Part shown: positions 52,001 through 60,000 of the stretch, one piece after another | Layout of the letters: each line of letters opens with the position of its first letter | Numbering within the stretch: position 1 is the stretch's first letter | DNA from: Tubiluchus corallicola | Taxonomy: Eukaryota; Priapulida; Priapulimorpha; Priapulimorphida; Tubiluchidae | Direction of reading: 5' to 3' | Length of the DNA stretch: 60,000 nucleotides | Assembly: GCA_030141605.1 (NCBI GenBank) | Contig: JAQGDQ010000014.1 | Coordinates: forward strand, 560,001-620,000 | The notes under the pieces: model-generated | Database searches by the model: none | The model's input: the letters and a program-made list of their open reading frames with translations, nothing else | Told to the model about the DNA's origin: nothing | Made by a program: the position numbers and the translations under genes

Positions 52001-55000
52001 ATTTCGAAAGCAGACTTTTTGTTATATCACAAATTTCTACAAATTTTGATTTGAGCTGACTATTGACGATATAGGCAACTCAAACTGCTTTAAGCGGCTG
52101 TTCAGAGCATATAGAAATGTACCGAGAAAGCGAGAAGCGTGAGAAGTGTAAAACGAGTACTACGAGCAAACTGTACTCATTTGGAGAAACGCTCAGAACT
52201 TCAAAGTATCTTCTATTAAATTAGCCACAAAGGAGGCTTACTGTGACCTTGGATGAGCAAGTGACTGCAGAGATGCGCGGCCCCTGACCAGACTCAACAA
52301 GATTGGCAATACGATTTTACTACCTGCGAAGTCTGTCAAGCTGAAGCCAGATGAGGCTGCAGTCCTCCATTTAATGCTGGTTAGTCAGACTAGAAAAGCA
52401 GAATGTAGCATAACGAGTCTCAAACGCAGTACAAGCACAGTCTTTCTCAACGTGTTCTTTGCCACTTCTGTAAGATGTTTGGGTGTGTTTCCTCCCATCT
52501 AAGACTAGCTGCTTAACGTGACATGTCAAGGTAAAGCAAATAAACATAAGACAGACCGGAAGGAGAGAAAACACCTATACTCACAGTACATCACTCAGTA
52601 TTACGATACAAGAAAAAGATACTACAAGCCACATCTTCGCATTAAAGGTAACAATCCAATTTAAAACCAATTTCAATGCCGCTTACAAGCATATCTAATC
52701 AGGAGAAATTCTGATCAGATGTAGTTCACTGGAATTTTGTAGTAAGTGTTGTGCAGGGTGGTATCATCAGATTAGTTAGCAAGCTTTAGAAAGTACAGAG
52801 TCTGAAAATTGTTAATAAAGATTAGAAACTATTACAGATCCTTCAGGAACACCAGGTTAAATGTACAGAGGGCATATACATAGTTGTTGCCCTTCATAAA
52901 TAACTTCCAATCATCAATTGCTGAGCTATGATGACAAAATAGAGAGACTGCTGTCACCTACGCCACTTTTGCTAGATGATTTCGAGTACATTCCTGTGCC
53001 ACACCTTACCAAAAACCTTGGATAAGTCAAGGGCTATTATCTTAGTCTCGCCAAGGCGAAGAAAATCTGTTGAAAGCATGTTAAAGCTCGGTGAATAACG
53101 ACAACATATCAGAAGTAAAGCGAGAAGAGTGAACGCCACTCTGCACATCAGTAAGGGTTATTGTCCAACTTGTAAAATCTATAAGCAGATTCACCGTAAA
53201 AATCTCGTATTATCCGAAGTTGAACTGTTTGAATTACGCGTCACTAAAACTATGATTTTTTAGTTATAATATTTCTTGAATATATTATCTTTGAATTAAT
53301 CCTTTGCTTTTCCTACCCTTTGTGTTCGTATAAAACGAAAGAATAAAACAACACTGCTCTCTTTGCTTTCCAAATTGTTCTTATAATTCTATGCAAAACA
53401 TATTTTGGATACCAGTGGAAACACAAAACATAGGAACTATCTCATTATCCACAAACTAAAACGTGAGGCGAATTTTGCGTAAAGTACTCAGAAAAAGTAG
53501 AAATATTTCTTTAGTTACTCCTTCATTGTCATGTATCCTACAGTATTAAATTTTCCATGGCATTAAAATGTTTCTAATATCCTGTCACGTCAAGCCTTGA
53601 ATTAAAGCCTTCTTGGGAATATAGATAATAATATTGGGTGATGTCTCACGTAATGCGCTCAGTCCATTTCACTTGATTTATGGCATCATACTGCAATGTG
53701 TCTGCACACTGATAATATTGTTGTCACTGTGTCACGTCAGCTTGAAAACATTCTGTAACATGATTGCAAGGCCAATTATCAAGTACGGTACATTATTTTC
53801 CTAATAATCCAATGCTTCATTTAACTTCCGCCATGCTCTCAGGTCAAAAGTCCTTTGGGTATTCACTGTATATGGTATGGAGCCCCCAAGGTACATCAAC
53901 CAGTATAATTATAATAGGAGCCATGTTTTTGGATAGTTGATTATTCCATTTTATAACAGCAGCTTTGCACATTTGAACTAAACAGTGTTTAATGCATATT
54001 GGTAAGACGATCAGCTTCACAAAAGGACGTAACTACCCCCCAAAGTCGATCTTCTCAATTACTGCATGACTAACAATAATTCACTTCAATATTCAGTGTA
54101 CTGAGGGTAGCATAGGACGTTACTGAAACTACTTCCATCTCTTGAAACTTGGAAGTGTGTCCAACAGATTTATTATTTTGGCAACCAAATCAATTCATTT
54201 CACGTTTTATTCCAGCTTTAAAATTGCTATATAACACACTAAAAAAGATAAATTATTATACACACACCAAACACAAAAAATATTGACTCTACTAAATACA
54301 TGTAATCCACAAAAAATTATTAAAAGCTGCCCACAAAAACTACCCAAAGTTTTTTTAAGATTTCATCCTTTTATGGCCATTCAGGTTTTCGTAGACGGGT
54401 CCTTTTTATTTTGCTAACCCCTAGCCCCCCCCCCCCAAGTTATGAGTGGTGTGGTTAGTTTCTTTGGGGAGGCTATTCTTGTAAAAGAATGTAAAAGTGC
54501 CTTATGTAAAAGAATAAGTTCTTGGTTATTTTGCAAACACAATGGGGACTTTTTGGCCGTCATGATTTGCTTGACTGCAAAGATCTCATTTATATTTCAT
54601 TATGGTGTCAGTTAAAGCTACATGAACACAGAAGCTAAGCTACATGATTTTGCAATAATTACTGCTTGCACATCTGTAAATGCGCTGCCTAATTGGTATA
54701 AAATGAAGAAAAATTGCGACATTAATTACGCAAACATGACACTTAACCAAACATCAAAACTGTGAACAAGTAGCATGGTAAATCTTAATTAATATCCGGC
54801 TAGCACGTTTATGGCATATTCAACTGAACTCAACGTTTTAATTACGTCATGGGAACGGGGTCGAGGTTAACTGTCTTGGTAACATAACTTGCTACATTTT
54901 TCTCAGTACCTCCCTATAGTTAACATACAGCAGTCCTTGTCTTGTAATCTCTGTAATATAATGAGTATTTTTCCTTTGCGTTGTCGTTGTCGTGGTCGTG

Positions 55001-55092
55001 ATCGCTGTGTTATTGTTGTTGTTGTCGCTGTTGTTGTCGTTGTTGTTATTGTTGTGTGTGTGTGTGTGTGCGTGCGTGCGTGTTTGTGTGTG

Positions 55093-55124
<32 letters not shown>

Positions 55125-55496
55125 TGTGTGTGTGTGAATATCTACAAAAGGTTATTAATTAAAATTTAAAGTCTATAATGGCATAAAATAAATTCGGCAA
55201 GACAAAAATTAATTGATCATAAGCAAGATTCAAAAGGCTGCATAGTCCAGACTTCCAAGTTAGAGAGGTTTGAATGTCTCCCAGAGAGGATTATTATAGA
55301 TAGCCAGTTAAATTCCAGGCCTACCACAACCATTTAACTCGAGCGGAACCAACCGGTGAGTGGTGGATCTCGGCTACAAGAACACTATAAAAAGTTGTTC
55401 GTTTTTGGAATTATTAATGATTGAAACTATACGACTTACCATTGAGCAAAGATTCTCCAAAAATGAGGAAATACAGCATATTGTTCACTCCTAGTT
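34037..55496 (-). CDS. NHE: Na+/H+ exchanger (SLC9A/NHE family), 3' twelve exons
   Basis: Twelve minus-strand exons join in frame to about 683 residues ending at a stop. Coding segments in transcript order: 55440-55496, 50916-51098, 50462-50543, 47141-47236, 45646-45767, 45064-45140, 44173-44301, 42758-42847, 42285-42350, 40504-40610, 36903-37227, 34037-34759. The product exchanges Na+ for H+ across a membrane. Family hallmarks seen: FGESLLND-AVTVV (acidic pair in the transport helix), YVEANIS-KSHTTIKY, EAVIFMFLG, YGGLRGA, FVQGMSIRP, and the post-membrane DHIMAGVEEISG segment that in other NHEs binds regulators. About 400 cytoplasmic residues follow, with basic kinase-type sites and a C-terminal DTAV. 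It looks like the plasma-membrane/recycling class (NHE1-5), but the paralogue is not resolved. The N-terminal membrane helices lie beyond the window. Confidence 0.93.
34846..35035. repeat. AAGGT / AAGAC pentanucleotide array
   Basis: Imperfect 5-bp units shifting from AAGGT through AAGGC and AATGC to AAGAC, in the last NHE intron and directly before a LINE relic on the plus strand. Confidence 0.9.
35130..36420 (+). pseudogene. LINE reverse transcriptase and C-terminal relic, inside NHE intron
   Basis: Opposite strand to NHE. Near 35200-35290 a frame reads NGVKQGGVISPVLFALYTDG, then LFDRL, the RT GVxQGxxxSPxLF motif. Further frames give PSLKRLQLMVEIYEKYATEH, then VVLNGEKSEFMTF, then VVHLGHHLS (the VxHLGHxI strand) and FNILKADF...LQYKLFKQYCCSFYGTCL. 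These pieces sit in different frames with stops between them, so frameshifts have accumulated. The YADD catalytic motif is not intact. The last part (to about 36240) resembles the end of the polyprotein, followed by a 3' tail. Confidence 0.85.
36903..37227 (-). CDS. NHE: NHE exon, regulatory tail with basic Ser/Thr sites
   Basis: 325 bp, acceptor TTCTTATAG, donor GTACGT. Begins IALPEAVDDEAMLVVLPRNS and contains RRSS, RRQS, RRAT and RRRS within about 40 residues, all of the PKA/basophilic kinase type, then TADDLRKLLTRNPSQK. Read-through of the donor stays open for a further 17 codons (see findings). Confidence 0.88.
37478..37617. repeat. (GGTAC/TGTAC)n pentanucleotide array, copy 1
   Basis: About 27 units of TGTAC, GGTAC and TGCAC in an NHE intron. 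Because 5 and 3 share no factor, all frames stay open and produce spurious Tyr/Cys-rich frames on both strands. Confidence 0.9.
37795..37890. repeat. (TGTAC)n array, copy 2, with shared flank
   Basis: Same pentanucleotide as 37478-37617. Both arrays are preceded by a TGTGCT...CTGCTGACCTG / TGTGCT...TGTGCTGACCTG flank, showing that a segment including the array was duplicated. Confidence 0.8.
37900..39966. other. NHE intron, nothing recognised
   Basis: AT-rich intronic sequence without exon-like segments that fit the NHE phase or family. Confidence 0.5.
39968..40031. repeat. (GAT)n microsatellite
   Basis: About 21 GAT units with one GGT interruption, in an NHE intron. Confidence 0.95.
40504..40610 (-). 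CDS. NHE: NHE exon, KYLKPWL juxtamembrane segment
   Basis: 107 bp, acceptor CTTTTGTAG, donor GTAAGT. Reads EILAYYDHKYLKPWLQREPG, then TKNAHIMAIYDKIAL, matching the F-x-KKYVxxxLI...EPxLIAFYxKMxxKxA region of other family members. Confidence 0.9.
40705..41053. mobile_element. 349-bp MITE, copy 2 (NHE intron)
   Basis: Same family as 5373-5761. Starts AATAAGCCTTTTCACAGTTC and ends with its complement (one substitution, AAAAAGCTTATT). Interior is colinear with several short deletions. Inserted about 95 bp upstream (in transcript sense) of the NHE exon at 40504-40610. Confidence 0.85.
41146..41230 (+). repeat. tRNA-like SINE head
   Basis: AGCCTAATGGTTTAAGGC at 41161 resembles a tRNA D-arm/A box and GGTTTAAATCTCGG at 41205 a B box, 40 bp apart. 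The sequence is diverged and no functional tRNA fold is expected. Confidence 0.45.
42285..42350 (-). CDS. NHE: NHE exon, DHIMAGVEEISG segment
   Basis: 66 bp, 22 codons, acceptor CATTTTTAG, donor GTAAGA. Reads LADHIMAGVEEISGQRGS, then FFIH. This membrane-proximal stretch is the site of calcineurin B-homologous protein and lipid control in other NHEs. Confidence 0.9.
42416..42690 (+). repeat. Tandem duplication carrying paired pol III box motifs
   Basis: Units start at 42416 and 42570 (TTACAGGAAAATGAAAGAAA), about 154 bp each. Both hold an A-box-like TAGCATAGC(T/C)G(C/T)C (42495-42507; 42636-42648) and a B-box-like GGTTCGTATCC / GGTTCATATAC (42527-42537; 42666-42676). In unit 1 the T stem (CTGGG...CCCAG) is intact. 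Located between two NHE exons, on the opposite strand. Confidence 0.65.
42758..42847 (-). CDS. NHE: NHE exon, end of membrane domain
   Basis: 90 bp, 30 codons, acceptor CCGTTGCAG, donor GTAAGA. Reads GMSIRPITKLLRIRVKS, then AKILSMIEELNST, equivalent to QGMTIRPLVxLLxVK...INEExH, where the last membrane helix meets the cytoplasmic tail. Confidence 0.92.
44173..44301 (-). CDS. NHE: NHE exon with YGGLRGA motif
   Basis: 129 bp, 43 codons, phase 0 both ends; acceptor CTCATTTAG, donor GTAATG. Reads GYGGLRGAVCFSLAAML, a short exposed loop NPATIEHRDLF, then NTTTLAVILFTIFVQ. The paired Gly and Arg of YGGLRGA are needed for pH-regulated transport in characterised NHEs. Confidence 0.93.
44489..44598. 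repeat. Imperfect TTCTGGGAAAAA tandem repeat
   Basis: Five or six copies of TTCTG(G/T)GA followed by a run of A or T at irregular 15-25 bp spacing, in the NHE intron before the YGGLRGA exon. Confidence 0.6.
45064..45140 (-). CDS. NHE: NHE exon, cytoplasmic loop before YGGLRGA
   Basis: 77 bp, acceptor ATTCCACAG, donor GTAAGT. Reads (S)VFILTSFANYIDRNRKIS, then KCEMFIM, the counterpart of the basic NRFRxxKLxxKDxFIM loop. Weaker conservation than its neighbours but phase and length fit. Confidence 0.85.
45646..45767 (-). CDS. NHE: NHE exon, EAVIFMFLG segment
   Basis: 122 bp, acceptor TTTGATTTCAG, donor GTATGT. Reads SATCEAVIFMFLGLNIVHD, then HHVWNTGFVVWTLILCLVTR and FF. The donor at 45646 is preferred over the GT eight bases inside because only it keeps the next exon open and matches the family. 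Confidence 0.9.
45870..45915 (-). ncRNA. Hammerhead-like core C, left arm
   Basis: On the minus strand: TTCAG, CTGATGA (45901-45907), helix II ATCC/GGGT with loop GCTA, GAAA (45884-45887), then AATTCTGAAA. The core boxes and helix II are intact, but the bases after GAAA (AA) cannot form the G-C helix III seen in the right arm, so this copy is probably inactive. Confidence 0.4.
46068..46183. repeat. 116-bp palindrome nested in foldback C
   Basis: AATTAGTTAAAGAAAGTAAA at the left is repeated inverted at the right end, through GAATAAATTAACATACCTGA and its complement; arms of about 50 bp with few mismatches. Confidence 0.85.
46902..46945 (+). ncRNA. Hammerhead-like core C, right arm (all core bases present)
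   Basis: Order seen: TTTCAG (46904-46909), CTGATGA (46910-46916), short helix II GCC/GGT (46918-46920 with 46927-46929, loop AGCTAC), GAAA (46930-46933), GC (46934-46935, one-pair self-complementary helix III), TT (46936-46937), CTGAAA (46938-46943), perfectly complementary to TTTCAG. Every conserved hammerhead position has a permitted base, with predicted cleavage between 46937 and 46938. The design parallels the GAAA-CG-UC hammerheads of Penelope-like elements. It is antisense to the NHE transcript. Confidence 0.55.
47141..47236 (-). CDS. NHE: NHE exon, YVEANIS...TTIKY segment
   Basis: 96 bp, acceptor TTTCTTTGTAG, donor GTCAGC. Reads IITCGLVQVQYVEANISFKS, then HTTIKYFGKML. The YVEANIS-KSHTTIKY stretch is nearly identical to vertebrate exchangers. 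Confidence 0.93.
47237..50461. other. NHE intron
   Basis: No NHE exon in either phase. Contains a GTT/ATT trinucleotide stretch at 48060-48270. The somewhat G+C-richer patch at 48960-49200 has open frames on both strands but no recognised family. Confidence 0.5.
50462..50543 (-). CDS. NHE: NHE exon, VVEPLAVF...SGII segment
   Basis: 82 bp, acceptor TTATTTCAG, donor GTAAAGC. Reads VVEPLAVFAMAYLSYLLAEL, then VHFSGII, matching the RVIEPLFVF...LSGIM helix of other NHEs. Ends two bases into a Ser codon completed by the next exon. Confidence 0.92.
50916..51098 (-). CDS. NHE: NHE exon, DAVTVV transmembrane segment
   Basis: Acceptor TTTCTTTCAG, donor AAGAG|GTGAAT. Encodes (D)AVTVVMYNMMVSF, an amphipathic link, then the hydrophobic FFVVSLGGLLVGLLLGSVTAI and TKHTQDTR. 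Phase 1 on entry completes Asp of GESLLND, the conserved acidic transport residue. Confidence 0.92.
51540..53200 (-). pseudogene. LINE relic (RT to C-terminus), inside NHE intron, same strand
   Basis: Minus-strand frames in order: SGVHSSRFTSDML near 53130; IALDLSKVFGKVWHRNVLEI near 52990-53040, matching the RT ALDxSKAFDxVWH motif; GVPEGSVIVSNLY near 52830-52860, matching GVPQGSVLxPxLF; SDDTTLHNT near 52750, the remnant of the ADDT catalytic block; and, at 51650-51740, CEDDILKVHHCLLDFPLY, the terminal E-x-H-x-LLxCPLY motif. Stops and frameshifts between pieces show it is dead. Spacing fits a single element rather than two. Confidence 0.8.
54425..54436. repeat. Homopolymer of 12 C
   Basis: An uninterrupted run of C in an otherwise AT-rich intron; its length may be unreliable in sequencing. 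Confidence 0.9.
55005..55137. repeat. (GTT)n then (GT)n/(GTGC)n array
   Basis: GTTGTTGTC units pass into GT and CGTGCGTG units. The Val/Cys-rich open frame here is an artefact. Confidence 0.9.
55440..55496 (-). CDS. NHE: NHE exon with GESLLN motif (first exon in window)
   Basis: 57 bp between acceptor TTTTTCAAG and donor GTAAGT. It needs one base from the previous exon to make the first Glu codon, then reads LGVNNMLYFLIFGESLLN plus one base. It matches the NHE segment between the DPVAV and NDAVTVV blocks. No preceding exon was found between here and 60000. Confidence 0.85.
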
Positions 55497-58400
55497 CTTG
55501 AAAAATAACCAGAACCTACAAAAATCGCAAGAAAGTTGGTATATAAACTATAGACTAGCAACTGTATAGATGTGCTTAAACTGACACAGTACCAAGTAGT
55601 AAAGAATCTCTTTTCCAAAGAATCTCCTCTCTGGGGTAAGCAGGGCAGATTATAGTAGTTGTTTTAAATTTTTTATTCATTTACACTACAAAAAAGAATT
55701 CTTGCTGTTTTCAATTTGATCTTATTCACAAAACATAAATGGACAAGACACTGATTCATGGACATGCATCAGTATACAGAAAAAATGTGCCGAAGTTTCA
55801 TCTGCAATAATATCAAAAGCAAGCATCATACTTGAAACTTGAAATTTCGTACTGCGCGTTAAAACAAAACCGGACGATTGTGTAAACTTTAGTTCCGAAT
55901 AAAGAAAGCTCTAAAATATTGAAAACTACAATAGCTTTTTTTGAATCAAAGCTTAGATTAAATAATAATTACCTCGGATACTCAAATTTCGTTATACTTT
56001 CAAAGCTACGTACTTCCGAAAAAACGCCTGACAATGGTTAAACAACCGCCACTCGACAAGTGGATATTTTATAGGTCAAACAAAGGTGAATAAAATTAGT
56101 GAGTGACGCAACTATTTTGGTTTTACCAACTTCCTTTGTATGACACGATCTGCGCCTCGGGTTTGTATACTCATGCTCTGCAACGTTATTGACACATCTA
56201 TTGCAAATACATCTCCAAGTGCAAATCAAGGACAAATACTGATGCAGAAAATTGATTAATTATTTCTAGCATCTTTTTCTTCAGCTTATTGACATGCGTG
56301 TTATCGCTGTCTAATAAATTTGCGTATTCATCATAATTAATCAGGCTTGCAGACGCTTTTTGTTTCCAAACATTTGTGTGGGTTGTCTTGTTTAAAAATC
56401 TCCCTTGGGATGATCATGCAGCCATTACAAACACGAACAGAATTCCATCAATAAGTACAATGTTATAACGCTGAAAGCAGTTAAAGGCCTATATAACCCC
56501 AACAGACATTGATGTTTTTTAACTCATTATTATGGTTACACAAAGAATTCATAGTTATTATTAAACAAAAGAGGCTTATAAATTAAATAACTTATCTTTT
56601 TTGGCGATTTTTTTCGAACGCTTGCATTGCCGTAAAGATCGCCATGTTTCGTGTCTTTGGTGCGAGTGATTTAGAACTACGTTCGTAGTACAGAAAGCGT
56701 CTTGGGTTCCCGATGTTTGTTTACCGGTCTTTGGTGACCTCGTGACTGTACTCTTAACGTCATTCGTCCCCCTCGATGAAAAGTGGCGGTTCTTCGAATT
56801 TAATAATGCTAACAACAAAGTGATAAAAATCTATAGAAACAAGTTTTACAGTAAGTTTATAACAAAATAAATTGAATATTTGTAGGATTTTAAGTTGTAA
56901 AAGCTTATATTATAGTGAGGTATTTGTTTGACTTTAAGCCACTAGGTAAACTTGATGAGTGACCTTGACGATTACTTACTTACTCAACGCTTGATCTATA
57001 AGGATGCTAAGATGTCTCTGCCAAACTTGGCCATATTAGCACTTTTATCATTCAAGTTTGCGTAGGTGAAACTTACTTAACCATGTTGTGCCTGACTTTG
57101 ACCATCGTTGGTACACATGATGTTGTACATATTCTTGACATTGGGAGCAACTGGCGTTCATTTTTACTTTAACTGACGACCAATTTAATTTTGTCAGTTT
57201 AGCTCTTTGTGGAACTAACCACCGTCTAACTCCAAAGTTCACAGCGATCGTAGCGCTCGATACCTTACTTGCAGCGAATAACAGTAGACCCCAAGCAGTA
57301 AACAGGTTTCATTTTAAAAAGACTGACACATTATTATTAATTTTCAAAATACATTGCTGCCAATATAATAAGTGTACTGGACAAAGGCGGACGCTCTAAT
57401 GCTATTAGTTTTGAATGGAAGCTGGGTATATTGTTACTGAGGCGAAATGCCATTTACTTTAAACCCGCTCTACATTGTGATGGCCTTGTTCGTACGAAGC
57501 CATTTCACAGTAGCGTTGGAATGGTTTCGTCAGTTCACTGGTTGCTGGTGCTAGTTAAAGCGCCAAACATGACATGCTCTTCCCGCCCTCCCAGGACTTG
57601 TCTTCCGACTGTTTCAGGCACCAGTGTGAGGGTGTGATAACCCCTCAAGGGTAGATTCTTTTTTATGTTTTATGTTTAGCTAGCTACTTATTCAGTACAA
57701 TTGCAAATATTCTTTCACACTAATAGAACATTAGCAGGTCTCAAACATCTGATGGTTTCAACGTTTACCTTTTAGCCTAACAATTTACTAGGTTAGTCAA
57801 GATTTTGGGCAGGTCTTACGCCGCTCTTTTAAAGCTGGTTATTGTCTCCTAGTCGTTTGGTTTAGTAAATTAATTTCAGGTTGTAGTTTCCGAACCAAGG
57901 CCTCTCGCCCACCGATAGCTTTGGTTCAAACCGTCCAGGGGTTATTACAACTACCCGAGAACCCGACGGCAGATCAATATTACAGATAACTTACAATAAA
58001 TAATTTCATCATTGGACCCAGTAGAAAGAATAAGGGAGAGTTGAGGGGGGCAAACAACACTTTGAGTTTTCTGTTTGTTCCACGCGGAGTTTTTCCTCTC
58101 GAATTTTTCTAGAGTCGCCTAAAATCGTGTTACTAGCAGTAAAACTAACAAAAACAACCACAAAGTCCTTTGTACTATTTTGCACTATTTTGTTACTCTA
58201 CCTAAACTTTAGGACAAGCAACACAATATTTCGTATAATTTTATGATCTTCTGGGAGTATTATGCTTTCTCCTTTTAGAACTATCGCGTGCCTTTCGGTA
58301 CATTGTATCAATAAGAAAATTTCAAACAAACGGAGGCTTCATATTACAACACGCACAACCAAATGGCTTCCTTTTGAAACGCGTCTACGCTAGGTACTTG

Positions 58401-58711
58401 CTTGTTACTTTTCAATCTTACCAAAGCCGAAACAATTAACTAGAAATCAAACGTTGAAACGCTATTAATTTCACGTTGAGCGTTAAATTTTCTTTGTGTG
58501 AAACGCTTGCAGTAATTGCACAGTATAACTCAATAACGGATAGCTCGGCGGGCATTATCTGGTTCGAAAAAAAGAAGAATTAATGAATCTTTGAAAAACC
58601 AAAAACAGTGCCCACGACAGTGGTTGAACAATTATTGATAACAACATCGCTGTTAAAGATAGCGAGAAGAATCACAGCGAAGTACACACGATGTCCTAAT
58701 AGCGGCAATGG
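55497..58711. other. NHE intron or upstream region; no exon found
   Basis: Searched the minus strand for the expected upstream NHE blocks (DPVAV, PPIILxAGY, GTLWN). In particular no GGATC/GGGTC-type complement of the Asp-Pro codons occurs in the right context. The missing exons are therefore taken to lie beyond 60000. Confidence 0.5.
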
Positions 58712-58743
58712 CAATGATGGTGATGATGATGATGATGATGATG

Positions 58744-58781
<38 letters not shown>

Positions 58782-59151
58782 TAGAAGATGATGATGATGA
58801 CGATTATGACGATTATGACGATTATGATGACATCGTGATGACGGTTGAATTGAAATAGTTGTGGCAGTGGCGGCTGTTGTTGCTGTTGGTGTGGTTTTTG
58901 ATGTTGCTACAATTGTTGTTTTGTTATCATTGTCGTTGTTGCTGTTATTATTGTTGTTGGTGTTGGTTGTGATGATGATGATGACGACGACGACGACGAT
59001 TATGATGACATCGTGATGACGGTTGAATTGAAATAGTTGTGGCAGTGGCGGCTGTTGTTGCTGTTACTGTTGTTTTTGATGTTGCTACAACAGCTGTTTT
59101 TATTATCATTGTCGTTGTTACTGTTGTTATTGTTGTTGGTGTTTTTGGTGG

Positions 59152-59196
<45 letters not shown>

Positions 59197-59221
59197 CGAT
59201 GATGATGATGATGATGATGAC

Positions 59222-59269
<48 letters not shown>

Positions 59270-59280
59270 GAGGAGGAGGA
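58712..59280. repeat. GAT/GTT-rich satellite-like block with internal duplication
   Basis: (GAT)n runs at 58716-58800, 58970-58985 and 59150-59268, ending in (GAG)n. Between them a segment of about 185 bp occurs twice in tandem (about 58810-58975 and 59000-59155), starting GATTATGATGACATCGTGAT and sharing GGTTGAATTGAAATAGTTGTGG. The poly-Asp, poly-Met, poly-Ser and poly-Ile frames across it are artefacts. Confidence 0.9.
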
Positions 59281-59898
59281 GGAGGAGGAGGATGGATGTA
59301 TATTGTGCAAGAAAAGGATAGTGTTTAACTGACAATCAGGCAGCGTTTGTAATGAGAAAATCATAGATGGCAGTTCTTTTTGAGCTCTGAAAACTTACAC
59401 AAAGATACTGTTGCCATTTCCTCACAGAAGGCTTCACAAAAAGGTAAAAGCACTAACGCGCAAAAAGTTAGTTTTCCTAAAATTTGAGCAGCAGCAGGAT
59501 GCAAAGTTGAAAAGCTAGGCACGTGTAATAGTGCAATAGCAGTAATAACTTATTGAAGGTCGACCTTTTGCTTCATCTTATCAAATCCCCGAGAAGCTGA
59601 TAGGGGATGCGAACAGAATGTAGTAATAGCTAAGCCTATCATCAGAAAGATTTAGTGCAAATCTACCCAGTAAATTGCAATTAAAGTTCAAGGTCTAAGT
59701 GGAAACGAATGACTTAGCCTGCCTCTCAGAATATATTGGATCGCGGAACTAGGCTGTAAGAGTGTTTAATTAAATACGAACAGCACCATTGTCCAGAGCT
59801 TCTTGGTCGCTAGGTTACATGTGACTGGTGATGAAGTTTTTCCATCAAGCGTTCATAGATTTATGTGCTGAAACTGATGCAATCTCGCCAGTTAATTA
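59281..59898. other. Non-coding, nothing recognised
   Basis: Short open segments only. A GTAAGT-type donor on the minus strand at about 59388 follows an open stretch with no family resemblance. Confidence 0.4.
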
Positions 59899-60000
59899 CC
59901 TTCTCGTTTGGAGAGATGGTGGGAACTCGGATTGGAATTTCCTCCAAAGTAATTTCATTAAGCACTGATGGGAAACTATAATCATTAGCAGGTGCGACAA
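59899..60000 (-). CDS. Possible exon at window edge, unassigned
   Basis: A minus-strand open segment entering from beyond 60000 reads SFPSVLNEITLEEIPIRV, then PTISPNEK, and ends at an AAG|GTAATT donor. The phase-0 end does not fit the next known NHE exon (55440-55496 needs one carried base), and the sequence matches no NHE block I know. A second frame is also open. It could be an exon of an unrelated gene, an extra NHE exon, or chance. Confidence 0.2.

Noticed and set aside
59000-59364. Long open frames of poly-Asp, poly-Met, poly-Ser or poly-Ile
   Set aside because: All are translations of the GAT microsatellite in different frames; no splice sites or non-repeat domain.

Overview
This window is nuclear DNA of an animal, most likely an AT-rich invertebrate. 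The signs are spliced protein-coding exons with GT-AG junctions at matching phases, long repeat-filled introns, many microsatellites, non-LTR retrotransposon relics, hAT and foldback DNA elements, tRNA-derived SINE-like sequences and TTAGGG-like motifs. Nothing prokaryotic was seen. The clade cannot be fixed from sequence alone; a lophotrochozoan or other non-insect invertebrate fits but is not shown.

Two host genes were recognised, both on the minus strand. (1) 28645-29108 is the first coding exon of a membrane-type globin: an MGCxxC dual-acylation N-terminus, about 120 low-complexity residues, then helices A and B of a globin fold, stopping at the conserved B12.2 intron. Its later exons were not found. 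(2) 34037-55496 holds the 3' twelve coding exons of a plasma-membrane Na+/H+ exchanger (SLC9A/NHE family). They run from the conserved GESLLND segment through YGGLRGA and the cytoplasmic tail to a stop codon preceded by a PDZ-type C-terminus (DTAV). All twelve exons join in frame. The first transmembrane segments must lie beyond position 60000.

Region by region: 1-28 kb is gene-poor and repeat-rich. It holds two hairpin elements with hammerhead-ribozyme-like cores around a LINE relic, three copies of a GTCAC/TTTTTCC-flanked repeat (two with a TTAGGG-like core), a 389-bp MITE, a truncated hAT transposon that keeps its BED zinc finger, an inverted pair of tRNA-like SINEs, and two further near-perfect palindromes. 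The globin exon is at 28.6-29.1 kb, followed by AT-rich intergenic DNA to 34 kb. 34-55.5 kb is the NHE gene, whose introns carry LINE relics on both strands, a second MITE copy, SINE-like promoter boxes and a 1.14-kb foldback with a third hammerhead-like pair. 55.5-60 kb is intron or intergenic DNA with a large GAT-rich array and one unassigned open segment at the right edge.

The most interesting signal is the family of three foldback elements. Their arms carry outward-facing sequences matching the hammerhead core (CUGANGA, helix II, GAAA, a minimal self-complementary helix III, NUH, closing helix I). The best copies are at 1043-1090 and 46902-46945.
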